Shown piece by piece: positions 1 to 8,852 of a stretch of 64,000 nt of DNA. A program made the translations under genes and the position numbers. Numbering within the stretch: the stretch's first letter is position 1; each line of letters starts with the position of its first letter. Origin of the DNA: Candidatus Colwellia aromaticivorans (GTDB taxonomy: Bacteria > Pseudomonadota > Gammaproteobacteria > Enterobacterales > Alteromonadaceae); assembly GCF_003333305.1 (NCBI RefSeq), contig NZ_QOLD01000003.1, positions 39,760 to 103,759 on the forward strand, written 5' to 3'. The notes beneath the pieces are model-generated. The model did no database searches and was not told where the DNA came from. It worked only from the letters and a program-made list of their open reading frames with translations.

Positions 1-1
1 T

Positions 2-541
2 AACAAGCTACTGTTACGTCAAACATTAGCCAGCCATCAACAAGAAAAACGTAAATCTCGTGTACATTTAGCGCTCGCAGCTTCTGTTGCTATTATTGCT
101 GGTTTAGTAGTAAATTACTTACAGTTTTCCAATAGTTACACTAATTTAGGTGATTATGCATTAGCGCATGTTTACCATGAACAAAACGATTTTTATAATG
201 ATGATAATAACCGAGTAAGCTTAACGTCATTGAATAAAAAAATGACTACCTTTAACGGCAGCTTTAGTGAATCATTAGGGGAGTTAATTTCAGCAGACTA
301 CTGTCGCTTTGATGGTATGAAAAGTTTGCATCTGGTTTTTCAAGGGTTAACCGATACGGTCACTGTATTTGTTGTGCCTAAAGAAGAGCATTTAGCCTTC
401 ACTAATAAATTTAGTGATAATAAGCTACAAGGTGAATCACTTGGTTTTAAACAGGCTAACATTCTTGTTGTCGCTGATAAAAATGAATCGCTAGAGCTTT
501 GGCAACGTAAGATTAATGACAATATTTCTTGGTCTATATAA
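2..541 (+). CDS. DUF3379-like protein, 5' end cut by window edge
   Basis: The reading frame is already open at base 2 and runs to a stop at 541, so this is the C-terminal ~179 residues of a longer protein. A basic stretch (QQEKRKSR) precedes one hydrophobic segment (ALAASVAIIAGLVVNYL), followed by an extracytoplasmic-looking domain ending DNISWSI. This layout of a short cytoplasmic part, one membrane helix and a C-terminal domain recalls the DUF3379 family. In related marine bacteria that family lies next to ECF sigma-factor genes and may act as an anti-sigma-like partner. The family assignment is from memory of the pattern. The sigma-factor gene, if present, would lie left of the window. An internal TTG at 230 is not a credible start. 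Confidence 0.6.
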   Translation, partial: NKLLLRQTLASHQQEKRKSRVHLALAASVAIIAGLVVNYLQFSNSYTNLGDYALAHVYHEQNDFYNDDNNRVSLTSLNKKMTTFNGSFSESLGELISADYCRFDGMKSLHLVFQGLTDTVTVFVVPKEEHLAFTNKFSDNKLQGESLGFKQANILVVADKNESLELWQRKINDNISWSI

Positions 542-554
542 TTAGCAACCTCAT

Positions 555-621
555 GGATATTCTCCTCTTTATACCCAAGTTAATAGTTAATAGTTAATAG
601 TTAATAGAGTGAAGAATATCC
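555..621. repeat. Stem-loop with four tandem TTAATAG units in the loop
   Basis: GGATATTCT (555-563) pairs with AGAATATCC (613-621). Between them are the string ATACCCAAGT (571-580), which resembles the terminus of the dispersed element found elsewhere here, and four perfect 7-bp TTAATAG units at 580-607. It lies between the convergent ends of the DUF3379-like gene and the diguanylate cyclase gene, so it could act as a transcription end. The 7-bp array is a candidate for slippage. Confidence 0.5.
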
Positions 622-627
622 TACAGG

Positions 628-1569
628 TTAGACTGCATTACTTGCAACATCATGGATCTTTTCATATATGCAAATTTTATTTCTTCCTGTAGATTTTGCT
701 TGGTAGAGTGCTTTATCCGATCGAGAATAAATTTCATAGAATTCTTTATCACCCTCTGTATAAGTAGAAACCCCTAAGCTTACTTTTGGCTGAATTTCCC
801 CAGACCAATCTCCAGTGATATAGGAAGAATCTATCAACATTCTTATTTTTTCAGCAATTAATTGTGCCGATTGACTATGCGTATTAGGAAGTAACACTGC
901 ATATTCTTCACCGCCAACTCTAGCGATTATATCTTCTTTTCTAAGTAAGCTTTTCGCTTTAGCTGCAACAAATTGAATAACGTGATCACCAACAAGGTGT
1001 CCATACTCATCATTTATGCCTTTAAATAAATCAATATCTATCATGATTAAAGACAGATTTTTATTATGACGAATTGATTCAGAGAGAAACTGATCTGCTA
1101 ATTTAAAGAAAACACGACGATTAAACAAACCCGTCAATGGATCTGTTGTCGCCTCTATTTCTAACTTTTTTTGTAAATAGTGACTTTCAGTAATATCTGT
1201 TGAAACACAAAGAACACCTACAATTTCCCGATGGATATTAAAGATAGGCTTTTTTGATGACAAGTAAACTTTCTTTTCATCTGTCAGCTTGATAATGCTG
1301 ACTTCTTTTTTTTCAATAGAATCACCAAAATTCAACACCCTTTCATCACTGTCTATCACATCAGAATAAGTTGAAAAATCAAAAAGTTCACTATCAGTCA
1401 AACTAAGTATTGAATCAAAATTTTCTTTAAAAAGAGCGGTTAATTTTTGATTGGCATAAATATATTTTTTATCTCTACCCTTAACTGAAACATAAGCACC
1501 CATATGATTTAAGACAAGCTGAGATAACTCTAAACTGGCTTCTAGTTTATCTTGTCCTATTGTTATCAT
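628..1569 (-). CDS. PAS-GGDEF diguanylate cyclase
   Basis: This is a 313-residue protein predicted to make cyclic di-GMP from two GTP. Residues ~15-130 form a PAS-like sensor domain ending in the usual linker (DITES, 126-130). Residues ~142-305 are a GGDEF domain with DPLTGLFNRR (143-152) and MIDIDLFKGINDEYGH. The active-site signature is GGEEY (219-223), an accepted variant of GG[D/E]EF. An RxxD inhibitory site (RKED, 210-213) sits exactly five residues before it, so product inhibition is likely kept. There are no membrane helices, so it should be cytoplasmic. The start is supported by AAGGAG just upstream. The signal sensed by the PAS domain cannot be read from sequence. Confidence 0.9.
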   Translation of the reverse strand: MITIGQDKLEASLELSQLVLNHMGAYVSVKGRDKKYIYANQKLTALFKENFDSILSLTDSELFDFSTYSDVIDSDERVLNFGDSIEKKEVSIIKLTDEKKVYLSSKKPIFNIHREIVGVLCVSTDITESHYLQKKLEIEATTDPLTGLFNRRVFFKLADQFLSESIRHNKNLSLIMIDIDLFKGINDEYGHLVGDHVIQFVAAKAKSLLRKEDIIARVGGEEYAVLLPNTHSQSAQLIAEKIRMLIDSSYITGDWSGEIQPKVSLGVSTYTEGDKEFYEIYSRSDKALYQAKSTGRNKICIYEKIHDVASNAV

Positions 1570-1656
1570 ATAAACTCCTTTTCAGTATAACGACAATACA
1601 TTCTGTTGAATTGATACTCGAGCTATATAAAGCTTTAATTACACTGATATAAGAGT

Positions 1657-2046
1657 TTAGCTATACATTTTTTCCGCAATTGAGCAATTATCTGCGTTAC
1701 AGTCGGAATTACAGCTATCAATTAAATTATTAATATTTTGTTCAATACGGTGTAAGTGTGCTATTTCATTTTTGATACTTTCTAACTTACTGTTAGCTAA
1801 ATCATGAAATAACTTACATCCAGAAGATAAGTTATCAAGCGTACGTATTTCATTTAATGTAAAGCCTAAGCTTTTGGCATTAATAATGAATTTAAGTCGC
1901 TCTATTGTGTCAAATTGATACTGCCTAAAGCCATTTAATGGTTTTTCCGGTTGAGCAACCAACCCTTGACGTTGATAAAACCTGATAGTTTCAACACTGA
2001 TCCCTACTGCACTGGCTAACTTGCCAATTGTCATTGTTTTGCCCAT
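1657..2046 (-). CDS. MerR-family metal-responsive regulator
   Basis: This 129-residue protein has an N-terminal MerR winged helix-turn-helix (TIGKLASAVGISVETIRFYQRQGL, in part), a dimerisation helix and a cysteine-rich tail. Cysteines 77, 112 and 121 have the spacing 35 and 9. That is the spacing of the metal-binding triad of mercury-sensing MerR (C82, C117, C126) and of lead-sensing PbrR. An extra cysteine is at 116. The family binds an over-long -10/-35 spacer and activates efflux or detoxification genes when metal binds. No transporter or reductase gene is adjacent, so its target lies elsewhere or is lost. The start is fixed by AAGGAG four bases before ATG. Whether it senses Hg or Pb cannot be decided here. 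Confidence 0.85.
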   Translation of the reverse strand: MGKTMTIGKLASAVGISVETIRFYQRQGLVAQPEKPLNGFRQYQFDTIERLKFIINAKSLGFTLNEIRTLDNLSSGCKLFHDLANSKLESIKNEIAHLHRIEQNINNLIDSCNSDCNADNCSIAEKMYS

Positions 2047-2115
2047 ACCACTCCTTAACGCTACTTAACACAAAATGTAGCTAACACTTTTAAAATATAG
2101 ACAAATTATCCATGT

Positions 2116-2377
2116 ATACCCGTGACCATTCAAAGTGCAGGTTTCAGTGGGAGAAAAAAACGATTTAAACAAGGTATTGATTGCGGAGAATGGTTATTCC
2201 CTTGTCAAAATCAATAAGGCAGTATAAATCGTTTTTAGCCCCATCGGAGAAGTACCTGAGCAATCCCATTTTATTGTTGCGCCAAAGAAATAGGGAATAA
2301 CCATGATTTAATTGACGTGCCTCAAGCTGAAATTGCTCATGTACTCTGAATCTAGCACTTTAAATGATTACGGGTAT
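2116..2377. repeat. Dispersed inverted-terminus element, copy 1 (262 bp)
   Basis: The left end reads ATACCCGTGACCATTC and the reverse complement of the right end reads ATACCCGTAATCATTT. The interior shares blocks with the copy at 38419-38680, which has exactly the same length: the GATTTAAACAAGG-type block, GAATGGTTATTCCC, TAGCCCCATCG, and AAGAAATAGGGAATAACCAT. Flanking TA dinucleotides suggest insertion at TA. It carries no credible gene and lies upstream of the merR gene. Confidence 0.85.
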
Positions 2378-2466
2378 ATAATAAACTCCGTACCTATGTA
2401 CTAAGTCAACAATAAAGTTAATAAACTTTTACAAGCATGACAAAAAACCACTAATTTTTACATCGA

Positions 2467-2494
2467 GTTAACTGGTAGTTAACTGGTAGTTAAC
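2467..2494. repeat. Tandem 11-bp repeat (GTTAACTGGTA, 2.5 units)
   Basis: Two perfect GTTAACTGGTA units (2467-2488) are followed by a partial GTTAAC. The array lies downstream of selO in a 500-bp gene-free stretch. That stretch holds only this array and the dispersed element at 2116-2377. GTTAAC is itself palindromic, so replication slippage is a sufficient explanation. Confidence 0.7.
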
Positions 2495-2546
2495 GTTGAG
2501 AGATAGGGAACGTCTTAATTTTTTGGGTTATATTTTATAAATAATG

Positions 2547-4124
2547 CTAAGTACCACAAAAAGTCTGATAATATCTATCGCCATCCTTTGGTAATTCTTG
2601 ATATTTATTTGTCGCTTCTATTTCTTGATAAGGTGAACGCAATACTCGAAGGAACCCCTCAACCGTATCAGTAATGACTTCTTTCGTTGAATTTTTCATA
2701 CAAGTTAAATCATTAGCAATAGCATTTTCACAGAATTCAAGTATTGCCTCAATGTGATGATTTCTCGGGATAACAACAGGGTTATTTTTTCTCATTAAAT
2801 CTTGAGCTTGTTGATATTTATTTTGCGGATGACTTTCGTGTTCCAGCTCTTCTTGCCTAAGTACTACTAACCACGTTTGGTACCAATCACCCAATTTACT
2901 TTGTAGTTCTTGCGCTTTTACATCATCCGTTAAGGATTGTGTTAGCTGTAGAAAGGTTTGTGTATAGTCTAGGTTTTGCGTTTGCATTAGGGTTAATAAA
3001 TCACTAATCAATGATTTATTATTTAAAGCCGTATCTTTTATACCAAGTTTTTTACCGTACATAGTGAAATACGCTACATCAAACTTATCCGTGTATTGAT
3101 GGATCAGTGCTTCAACCTTCGTTAACGCCTGTTGCTCTTGTTCTTCTTTAGTGAGTTTCTTATCACTAACCTCTATCAATAACGGTATTAAACAATCCGC
3201 TAATCGAGCCATATTCCATTGTGCAATTTTCCCTTGGCTACCAAACGCATACCGACCATATTCATCGATAGAGCTAAAAACCTTATTTTCATTGTATTCC
3301 CCTAACATAGCACAAGGGCCAAAATCGAGCGTTTCACCGCAAATAGCGGTATTGTCAGTATTCATTACCCCATGAATAAAGCCAATGCGTAACCATTCAA
3401 CAACTAAAGTGATTTGATTGCCAATAACACTCGCTAAAAACGCTAATATACGCTGATCAGACGATAGAGGAATATTACTTCCAGTTTTATCGGCATCTAT
3501 TTCAGGAAAATGGCGCTTTATACTGTAATCAACCAATGCTTGTAATGATGTCATATCACCTCTAGCAGCAAAGTATTGAAAAGTACCAACCCGAATATGG
3601 CTAGCAGCAACACGGGTAACAACAGCGCCGGCTTTAGTTAAGCCTCTATTGATCATTTCTCCGGTAGCAGCCACTGATAAACAACGAGACGTTGGTACAC
3701 CAAGTGCGAATAATGCTTCACTCATGATGTATTCTCTAAGCGCTGGCGCTAAAGCACATTTTCCATCGCCTCGTCTTGAAAAACCCGTTTGCCCTGAGCC
3801 TTTCAATTGAATATCCCGACGTGCATTATCTTTATCTATTACTTCACCAATTAAGTGCGCTCGACCATCACCTAATTGAGGATTAAAATGACCAAATTGA
3901 TGTCCTGAATAAGCAAGTGCTATTGATTCAGCACCATGAGGCAGTTGATTACCAGAACAGTATTGAGACAACAATATATGATTATCTTGTACATTTTCAG
4001 GTATAAGCAAATTATTAGCTAATGCTTTATTCCATAATAAAAGTGTAGGTGATGTAACCTTTTCCGGTAAAGTTCGCTGAAAAAACTGTTCGCCTAACTT
4101 AATATAGGTATTAGAAAATTTCAT
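2547..4124 (-). CDS. selO: Protein adenylyltransferase SelO (YdiU/UPF0061)
   Basis: This 525-residue pseudokinase-fold enzyme transfers AMP from ATP to Ser/Thr/Tyr residues of target proteins and is linked in bacteria to redox stress. Family landmarks are visible: the glycine-rich GDGRAHLIGEV, the KGSGQTGFSRRGDG block, the MNTDN motif and the metal-binding LDFGPCAMLGEY. The protein ends in FCGT, with cysteine third from the end. Eukaryotic SelO carries selenocysteine near this position and E. coli YdiU a regulatory cysteine. The rest is of usual length or slightly long (E. coli about 478). It stands alone, transcribed away from merR and in the same direction as putP upstream. Confidence 0.95.
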   Translation of the reverse strand: MKFSNTYIKLGEQFFQRTLPEKVTSPTLLLWNKALANNLLIPENVQDNHILLSQYCSGNQLPHGAESIALAYSGHQFGHFNPQLGDGRAHLIGEVIDKDNARRDIQLKGSGQTGFSRRGDGKCALAPALREYIMSEALFALGVPTSRCLSVAATGEMINRGLTKAGAVVTRVAASHIRVGTFQYFAARGDMTSLQALVDYSIKRHFPEIDADKTGSNIPLSSDQRILAFLASVIGNQITLVVEWLRIGFIHGVMNTDNTAICGETLDFGPCAMLGEYNENKVFSSIDEYGRYAFGSQGKIAQWNMARLADCLIPLLIEVSDKKLTKEEQEQQALTKVEALIHQYTDKFDVAYFTMYGKKLGIKDTALNNKSLISDLLTLMQTQNLDYTQTFLQLTQSLTDDVKAQELQSKLGDWYQTWLVVLRQEELEHESHPQNKYQQAQDLMRKNNPVVIPRNHHIEAILEFCENAIANDLTCMKNSTKEVITDTVEGFLRVLRSPYQEIEATNKYQELPKDGDRYYQTFCGT

Positions 4125-4166
4125 TTATTTAACCTTTATTGCAACTTATTATTCACCATGGTTGAT

Positions 4167-5654
4167 TTAATTATGAACTGTCAACATTTCATCATGTTTA
4201 GCTAAAATGGCTGCATCACTTTGTGGAGACATATTACTAACAATATAAATAACGAGTGAACATAAAATGAAGCCAGGAACTATTTCATACATTATTGAAC
4301 TTAATGATTGACCGTCAATTTTAAGAGGAGCATAAATCCAAAACAGTACCGTTGCAGCGCCAGTGACCATACCTGATAATGCGCCATTTCTCGTCATTCT
4401 TTTCCAGTATAAACTGCCAATAACTACAGGGCCAAATGCGGCACCAAAACCAGCCCAAGCATTACTCACTAAGGATAATATTGAACTATCGCGATCATAG
4501 GCTAAATATATAGCGACTAGTGCAACAATAGCCACTGAGATGCGCCCAACTAAAACTTGTTGTTTGTCATTAGCATCTTTATGTAAAAAGGTTTTATAAA
4601 GATCCTCAGTTAACGAACTTGAAGTGACTAATAGCTGCGAAGAAATAGTACTCATAATTGCCGCTAATATAGCAGCTAGAAGAAAGCCAGCAATTAATGG
4701 GCTAAAAAGAATTTGTGATAATACGATAAAAATAGTTTCAGGATCATCAAGTGTTAATCCTGTTTTAGCGACATAAGCGATACCTGAAAATCCAGTGGCC
4801 ATAGCTCCTATAATAGCCACGATCATCCAACTCATTCCTATACGACGTGCTGTTGGCATGTCTTTGACGTGACGAATTGCCATAAATCGAACAATAATAT
4901 GTGGTTGACCAAAATACCCTAAGCCCCATGCCATTGAAGAAATTATTCCTATGACACTAACACCACTAAAAATATCTAACAGCTCAGGATTAATGTGACT
5001 AATGCTAGCTTGCATTTCCACCAAACCACCCACTTCATTGATAGTAACAACAGGTACTAATACTAAGGCAATAAACATAATACACCCTTGTACAAAATCA
5101 GTTAAGCTAACCGCTAAAAAACCACCAAACAGTGTATAGGCAACTACTACACCTGCTGTAACATACAAACCCACTTCATAGTTCAGCCCAAAAGAGCTTT
5201 CAAAGAGCTTACCGCCAGCAACAAGTCCACTAGATGTGTAAAGCGTAAAAAATACTATAATAACCACCGATGAAACTATACGTAACATGCGTGACTTATC
5301 ATTAAATCGATTTTCAAAAAAATCTGGTAAAGTGATAGAGTCATTCGCCACTTCAGTATAGGTTCTAAGGCGCGGAGCAACGATAAGGTAATTTAAAAAG
5401 GCCCCAATAACTAAGCCTATCGCTATCCATAAACTACTCATTCCTGAGATGTACATAGCGCCGGGTAAGCCCATTAACATCCAACCACTCATATCAGAAG
5501 CGCCAGCAGAAAGTGCAGCAACACTTGGACTTAAGCTTCTACCGCCGAGCATATAACCAGAAACATCACTAGTGGATTTTTTATAGGCATAAAAGCCTAT
5601 TCCTAACATAACAATGAAATATAGTGCTAAAGAAATTAACGTACCCAGTTCCAA
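4167..5654 (-). CDS. putP: Sodium/proline symporter PutP
   Basis: This 495-residue inner-membrane protein of the solute:sodium symporter family has about 13 hydrophobic segments. Conserved PutP stretches include the GGRSLSPSVAALSAGASDMSGW region near the N-terminus (shown in part), LPDFFENRF and GYFGQPHIIVRFMAI. The Na+ and proline site residues of the family fall in these helices. The length is close to that of E. coli PutP (502). No putA lies nearby, so it may supply proline as nutrient or osmoprotectant. The intergenic region 5655-5874 separates it from the divergent EAL-HDOD gene and should hold both promoters, but I could not place them. Confidence 0.93.
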   Translation of the reverse strand: MELGTLISLALYFIVMLGIGFYAYKKSTSDVSGYMLGGRSLSPSVAALSAGASDMSGWMLMGLPGAMYISGMSSLWIAIGLVIGAFLNYLIVAPRLRTYTEVANDSITLPDFFENRFNDKSRMLRIVSSVVIIVFFTLYTSSGLVAGGKLFESSFGLNYEVGLYVTAGVVVAYTLFGGFLAVSLTDFVQGCIMFIALVLVPVVTINEVGGLVEMQASISHINPELLDIFSGVSVIGIISSMAWGLGYFGQPHIIVRFMAIRHVKDMPTARRIGMSWMIVAIIGAMATGFSGIAYVAKTGLTLDDPETIFIVLSQILFSPLIAGFLLAAILAAIMSTISSQLLVTSSSLTEDLYKTFLHKDANDKQQVLVGRISVAIVALVAIYLAYDRDSSILSLVSNAWAGFGAAFGPVVIGSLYWKRMTRNGALSGMVTGAATVLFWIYAPLKIDGQSLSSIMYEIVPGFILCSLVIYIVSNMSPQSDAAILAKHDEMLTVHN

Positions 5655-5874
5655 ACGATTCCCCTTTAAAAATATATAATTTGTAGCTAAAAATTTTTCC
5701 CTGCTACGCTATCAAGAACTCAGACAGAAATATACCTTAGCATTGATTATTCGTGAAAAAACAGGAAATCATTCCATAAATATAAAAAGATAATTTCCCG
5801 TTGAATCTTGCATCTTCAACAAGAACAGGTATATTTATTAGTAATTGTTTTTATTATAAAGAATTGCTCAAACT

Positions 5875-7095
5875 ATGTACTTTTATGCCGCTAGACAGCC
5901 TATTTTAGACGCAAACAAAAATCTCTATGCTTATGAATTACTTTTTCGCGATAGCATCGATAATGTTTTTCCTGAAATTGATGGTGACGAAGCGACTAGC
6001 AAAATAATTGAAGCGAGTAAATTCAACATGGGTATTAGTGATTTTACTGGCAGTAAACCTGCTTTTATCAATTTCACTTTAGAAACCTTAATTCAAGGTT
6101 ACCCTGAAATGCTAACCAATGAAGAAGTGGTTGTTGAAATACTAGAAACGATCAAACCGGGTAAAAAATTATTAAAAATTTGCAAAGACTTATATAGTAA
6201 AGGCTATATCATTGCTTTAGATGATTATGTGCACCAAAGTGTTTGGTCGCATTTCTATCCTTTTATCAAAATTATTAAAGTTGATATTCAAGACACCAAT
6301 TTTGATGAAATTAAACAAATTATCGAAGCGGTTAAAGATCATCCTCATATTGAATTATTAGCCGAAAAAGTAGAAACGTATCAAGAATACGATCAAGCAT
6401 TACAACTTGGTTTTAAGTATTTTCAAGGGTTCTTTTTTGCTAAGCCTGAAATGGTAAAAACTAAAAACTTATCACCATCCCAACTTGCTATGGCTGAATT
6501 ATTATATGAAACCTCTAAACCTGAATTAGATTTAACTAGCATAACCAATGTTTTTGAACGCGATGTATCTTTATCCTATAAATTGCTTCGCTATGCTAAC
6601 TCCGCGATGTTTAGGCGCCGCAGTGAAATATCAACGATTAAACAAGCATTAGTCATTCTCGGCTCAAGCGAATTAAAACGTTTTCTTGGTTTGATGTTTG
6701 CTGTGACTGCAAATCCAGATAAACCAACAGAATTGATAAAAGTAGCTATGACACGTGCTAAATTTTGTGAACTAGTCGCTAAAGATATGAAGTCTCAACT
6801 TGATGATTCCATCGCTTTTCTCACAGGACTATTATCTATGATAGACGCTATTTTAGATGAGGAGTTGGAAATTGTGCTTGAAAAACTACCGTTGTCAAAC
6901 GAGATTAAAGAGCCTCTACTCACTCGAAAAGGCGCGATGGCAGCAATCATAAAGTTAGTTGAATTTATTGAACATGCTCAATGGGATAAAACGAATTTTA
7001 TTATGGAAAGACTCCAATTAAACAAAGTTAAAGCCGTTAAGCATTATAACGAAGCTCTTGCTTGGGCTGATGAACAAAGTCATTTAGCTGGCTAA
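5875..7095 (+). CDS. EAL-HDOD domain signalling protein (YuxH-like)
   Basis: In this 406-residue protein an N-terminal EAL-like domain (~1-200) is followed by an HDOD domain (~200-390). It opens with the family signature YFYAARQPILD. The catalytic EAL triplet is replaced (YELLFR at 20-25), so phosphodiesterase activity is unlikely and c-di-GMP binding or a scaffold role is more plausible. The HDOD part shows SLSYKLLRYANSAMF and IKQALVILG. Related Vibrio and Shewanella proteins affect motility and biofilm, but no direct evidence exists here. It is followed after 32 bp by a small heme-protein gene and may be co-transcribed with it. Confidence 0.9.
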   Translation: MYFYAARQPILDANKNLYAYELLFRDSIDNVFPEIDGDEATSKIIEASKFNMGISDFTGSKPAFINFTLETLIQGYPEMLTNEEVVVEILETIKPGKKLLKICKDLYSKGYIIALDDYVHQSVWSHFYPFIKIIKVDIQDTNFDEIKQIIEAVKDHPHIELLAEKVETYQEYDQALQLGFKYFQGFFFAKPEMVKTKNLSPSQLAMAELLYETSKPELDLTSITNVFERDVSLSYKLLRYANSAMFRRRSEISTIKQALVILGSSELKRFLGLMFAVTANPDKPTELIKVAMTRAKFCELVAKDMKSQLDDSIAFLTGLLSMIDAILDEELEIVLEKLPLSNEIKEPLLTRKGAMAAIIKLVEFIEHAQWDKTNFIMERLQLNKVKAVKHYNEALAWADEQSHLAG

Positions 7096-7127
7096 CCTCT
7101 TACAATTAAATAACAGGGACGCACTTG

Positions 7128-7706
7128 ATGTATCATAAAAAAAACACCTTAATAGTATCTACAGTCAGCTCGATTTTATTTCTCTATTCATTTTCATCTT
7201 ATGCACAACCCATAGAGCTTTCAGCGCTAAAAGCTGAAGCAATAACCATTGTTAAACAATTTGGTGGCACATTAAAACCACAGTTAAAAAAAGCACTCGC
7301 TGAAGGTGGTGTGAAACAAGCTATTGAAGTATGTTCAGTAAAAGCGCCTGAAATAGCCAAAAACCTTAGTATGTCTACGCCGTGGCAAGTAAAGCGTGTG
7401 AGTTTAAAAACCCGCAATCACCACAACGCAACACCTGATGCATGGGAGAAATCAGTACTTGAAGAGTTCAATCAAAGACAACAGCAAGGTGAAAGTGCTA
7501 AAGCAATGGCTAAAGCGGAAGTTGTTAAAGATGAATTTCGTTTTATGAAGGCACAAGGTACAGAATCACTTTGTTTGACATGCCATGGCAGTGGGCTAAA
7601 TGCAGAAACAAAAGCTGCGCTCAAACAATATTATCCAAAAGATCAAGCCGTAGGCTATTCATTGGGGCAAATCAGAGGAGCATTTAGTTTAACTAAAAAG
7701 CTTTAA
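7128..7706 (+). CDS. Periplasmic heme-binding protein, DUF3365 (Tll0287-like)
   Basis: This ~192-residue exported protein has a signal peptide (basic MYHKK, hydrophobic core, cleavage near SSYAQP). One c-type heme motif, CLTCH, lies near residue 150 and is followed by HGSGL. The body (ALAEGGVKQAIEVCSVKAPEIA) and the ending with QIRGAFSL fit the DUF3365 family of single-heme periplasmic proteins, thought to be redox or sensor domains. I start it at ATG 7128 rather than the TTG directly before it, with AGGG ten bases upstream. The last codons lie in a 14-bp tandem repeat. Confidence 0.85.
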   Translation: MYHKKNTLIVSTVSSILFLYSFSSYAQPIELSALKAEAITIVKQFGGTLKPQLKKALAEGGVKQAIEVCSVKAPEIAKNLSMSTPWQVKRVSLKTRNHHNATPDAWEKSVLEEFNQRQQQGESAKAMAKAEVVKDEFRFMKAQGTESLCLTCHGSGLNAETKAALKQYYPKDQAVGYSLGQIRGAFSLTKKL

Positions 7707-7732
7707 CTAAAAAGCTTTAACTAAAAAGCTTT
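7691..7732. repeat. Three tandem AACTAAAAAGCTTT units over a stop codon
   Basis: Three perfect 14-bp units (7691-7704, 7705-7718, 7719-7732) and a partial fourth overlap the end of the heme-protein gene. The first unit encodes the C-terminal TKKL and the stop spans the junction with the second. Unit-number changes would lie after the stop, so the protein would be unaffected. Confidence 0.9.
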
Positions 7733-7768
7733 AACTAAAAGAGCTAATCCAGCACTATCCACAAAGTA

Positions 7769-7790
7769 ATTCCGAGCCTTAGCTCGGAAT
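7769..7790. terminator. Bidirectional hairpin between heme-protein gene and galE
   Basis: ATTCCGAGC (7769-7777) and GCTCGGAAT (7782-7790) form a perfect 9-bp stem with a 4-base loop. It sits between two convergent genes. The T-tracts on either side are weak, so this may be an inefficient or Rho-assisted terminator. Confidence 0.65.
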
Positions 7791-7807
7791 TTCAATGAGT
7801 AAAGTCG

Positions 7808-8818
7808 TTAGAATCCTTGTGGGTTTTCTGACTGCCAACGCCAAGTATCTGAAATCATGGCATGTAAATCTCTCGTTGCTTGCCAATCAAGTAGTTCATG
7901 CGCTAAATTTGCATCCGCATAAACGGTTGCTAAATCGCCCGCACGCCTAGGGACTATTTTATACGGAATATTTTGACCGCTAATTTCTTTAAAGGTATTA
8001 ACAATTTCTAATACAGAAGTACCATTACCTGTACCTAAGTTGATCGCTTTACAACCTGATATTTTATCAAGATTTTGCAGCGCTTTAACATGGCCTTGTG
8101 CTAAATCAACTACATGAATATAATCACGCACTCCTGTACCATCTACCGTGTCATAATCGTCACCAAACACTTGTAATTGAGCCAGTCTACCAACCGCAAC
8201 TTGAGCAACATAAGGCAATAAATTATTTGGAATACCGTTAGGGTTTTCACCAATAAAACCTGATTCATGGGCGCCAATAGGGTTGAAATAGCGTAAACAA
8301 GCAATAGACCAGTCACTGTCACTTTTTGCCAAATCAAACAATATATGTTCAATCATCAATTTAGTTTGACCATAAGGATTAGTCGCCGATGTAGGCATAG
8401 TTTCATTTAATGGTGAAGTATTATCACCATAAACTGTTGCAGAAGAACTAAAAACAAGTTTTTTAACGTTATGTGCTGCCATAACCTTAAGTAAAATAAC
8501 CGTACCAGAAACATTATTATAGTAATAGCTAAGTGGTTTCTCACTCGACTCACCGACTGCTTTATGCCCAGCGAAGTGAATCACAGCATCAATACTGTGC
8601 AGACTAAATACTTCGTTCATCGCCTCATAATCACAAATATCAGCTTTAATAAAAGTAACTGTTTTAGCCGTTATTTTTTCAATTCGATCCAGTACTTTTG
8701 TAGAGGAGTTTGACAAATCATCCACAATAACAATATCTTGCTCATTTGCTAATGCTTGTAGTTCGACAACAGTGTGACTGCCAATATAGCCTGTACCACC
8801 TGTAATTAATAAACTCAT
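7808..8818 (-). CDS. galE: UDP-glucose 4-epimerase
   Basis: This 336-residue short-chain dehydrogenase interconverts UDP-glucose and UDP-galactose for surface polysaccharide. It has the N-terminal NAD-binding ITGGTGYIGSHT, a serine/threonine-rich SSSATVYG strand and the catalytic YGQTK (YxxxK). NPIGAHESG and the C-terminal RRAGD are typical of GalE. The length matches E. coli (338). GGAAG lies before the ATG. It is the last gene of the minus-strand cys cluster, 34 bp after the DHH gene, and ends at a hairpin shared with the convergent gene. Confidence 0.96.
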   Translation of the reverse strand: MSLLITGGTGYIGSHTVVELQALANEQDIVIVDDLSNSSTKVLDRIEKITAKTVTFIKADICDYEAMNEVFSLHSIDAVIHFAGHKAVGESSEKPLSYYYNNVSGTVILLKVMAAHNVKKLVFSSSATVYGDNTSPLNETMPTSATNPYGQTKLMIEHILFDLAKSDSDWSIACLRYFNPIGAHESGFIGENPNGIPNNLLPYVAQVAVGRLAQLQVFGDDYDTVDGTGVRDYIHVVDLAQGHVKALQNLDKISGCKAINLGTGNGTSVLEIVNTFKEISGQNIPYKIVPRRAGDLATVYADANLAHELLDWQATRDLHAMISDTWRWQSENPQGF

Positions 8819-8852
8819 GCTTTATCTTCCTTTTTAGCCTGCAACTTATACT

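Noticed and set aside
2547..4124. Selenocysteine in SelO
   Set aside because: The C-terminal residue is an ordinary cysteine codon, and no in-frame TGA lies before the true stop.
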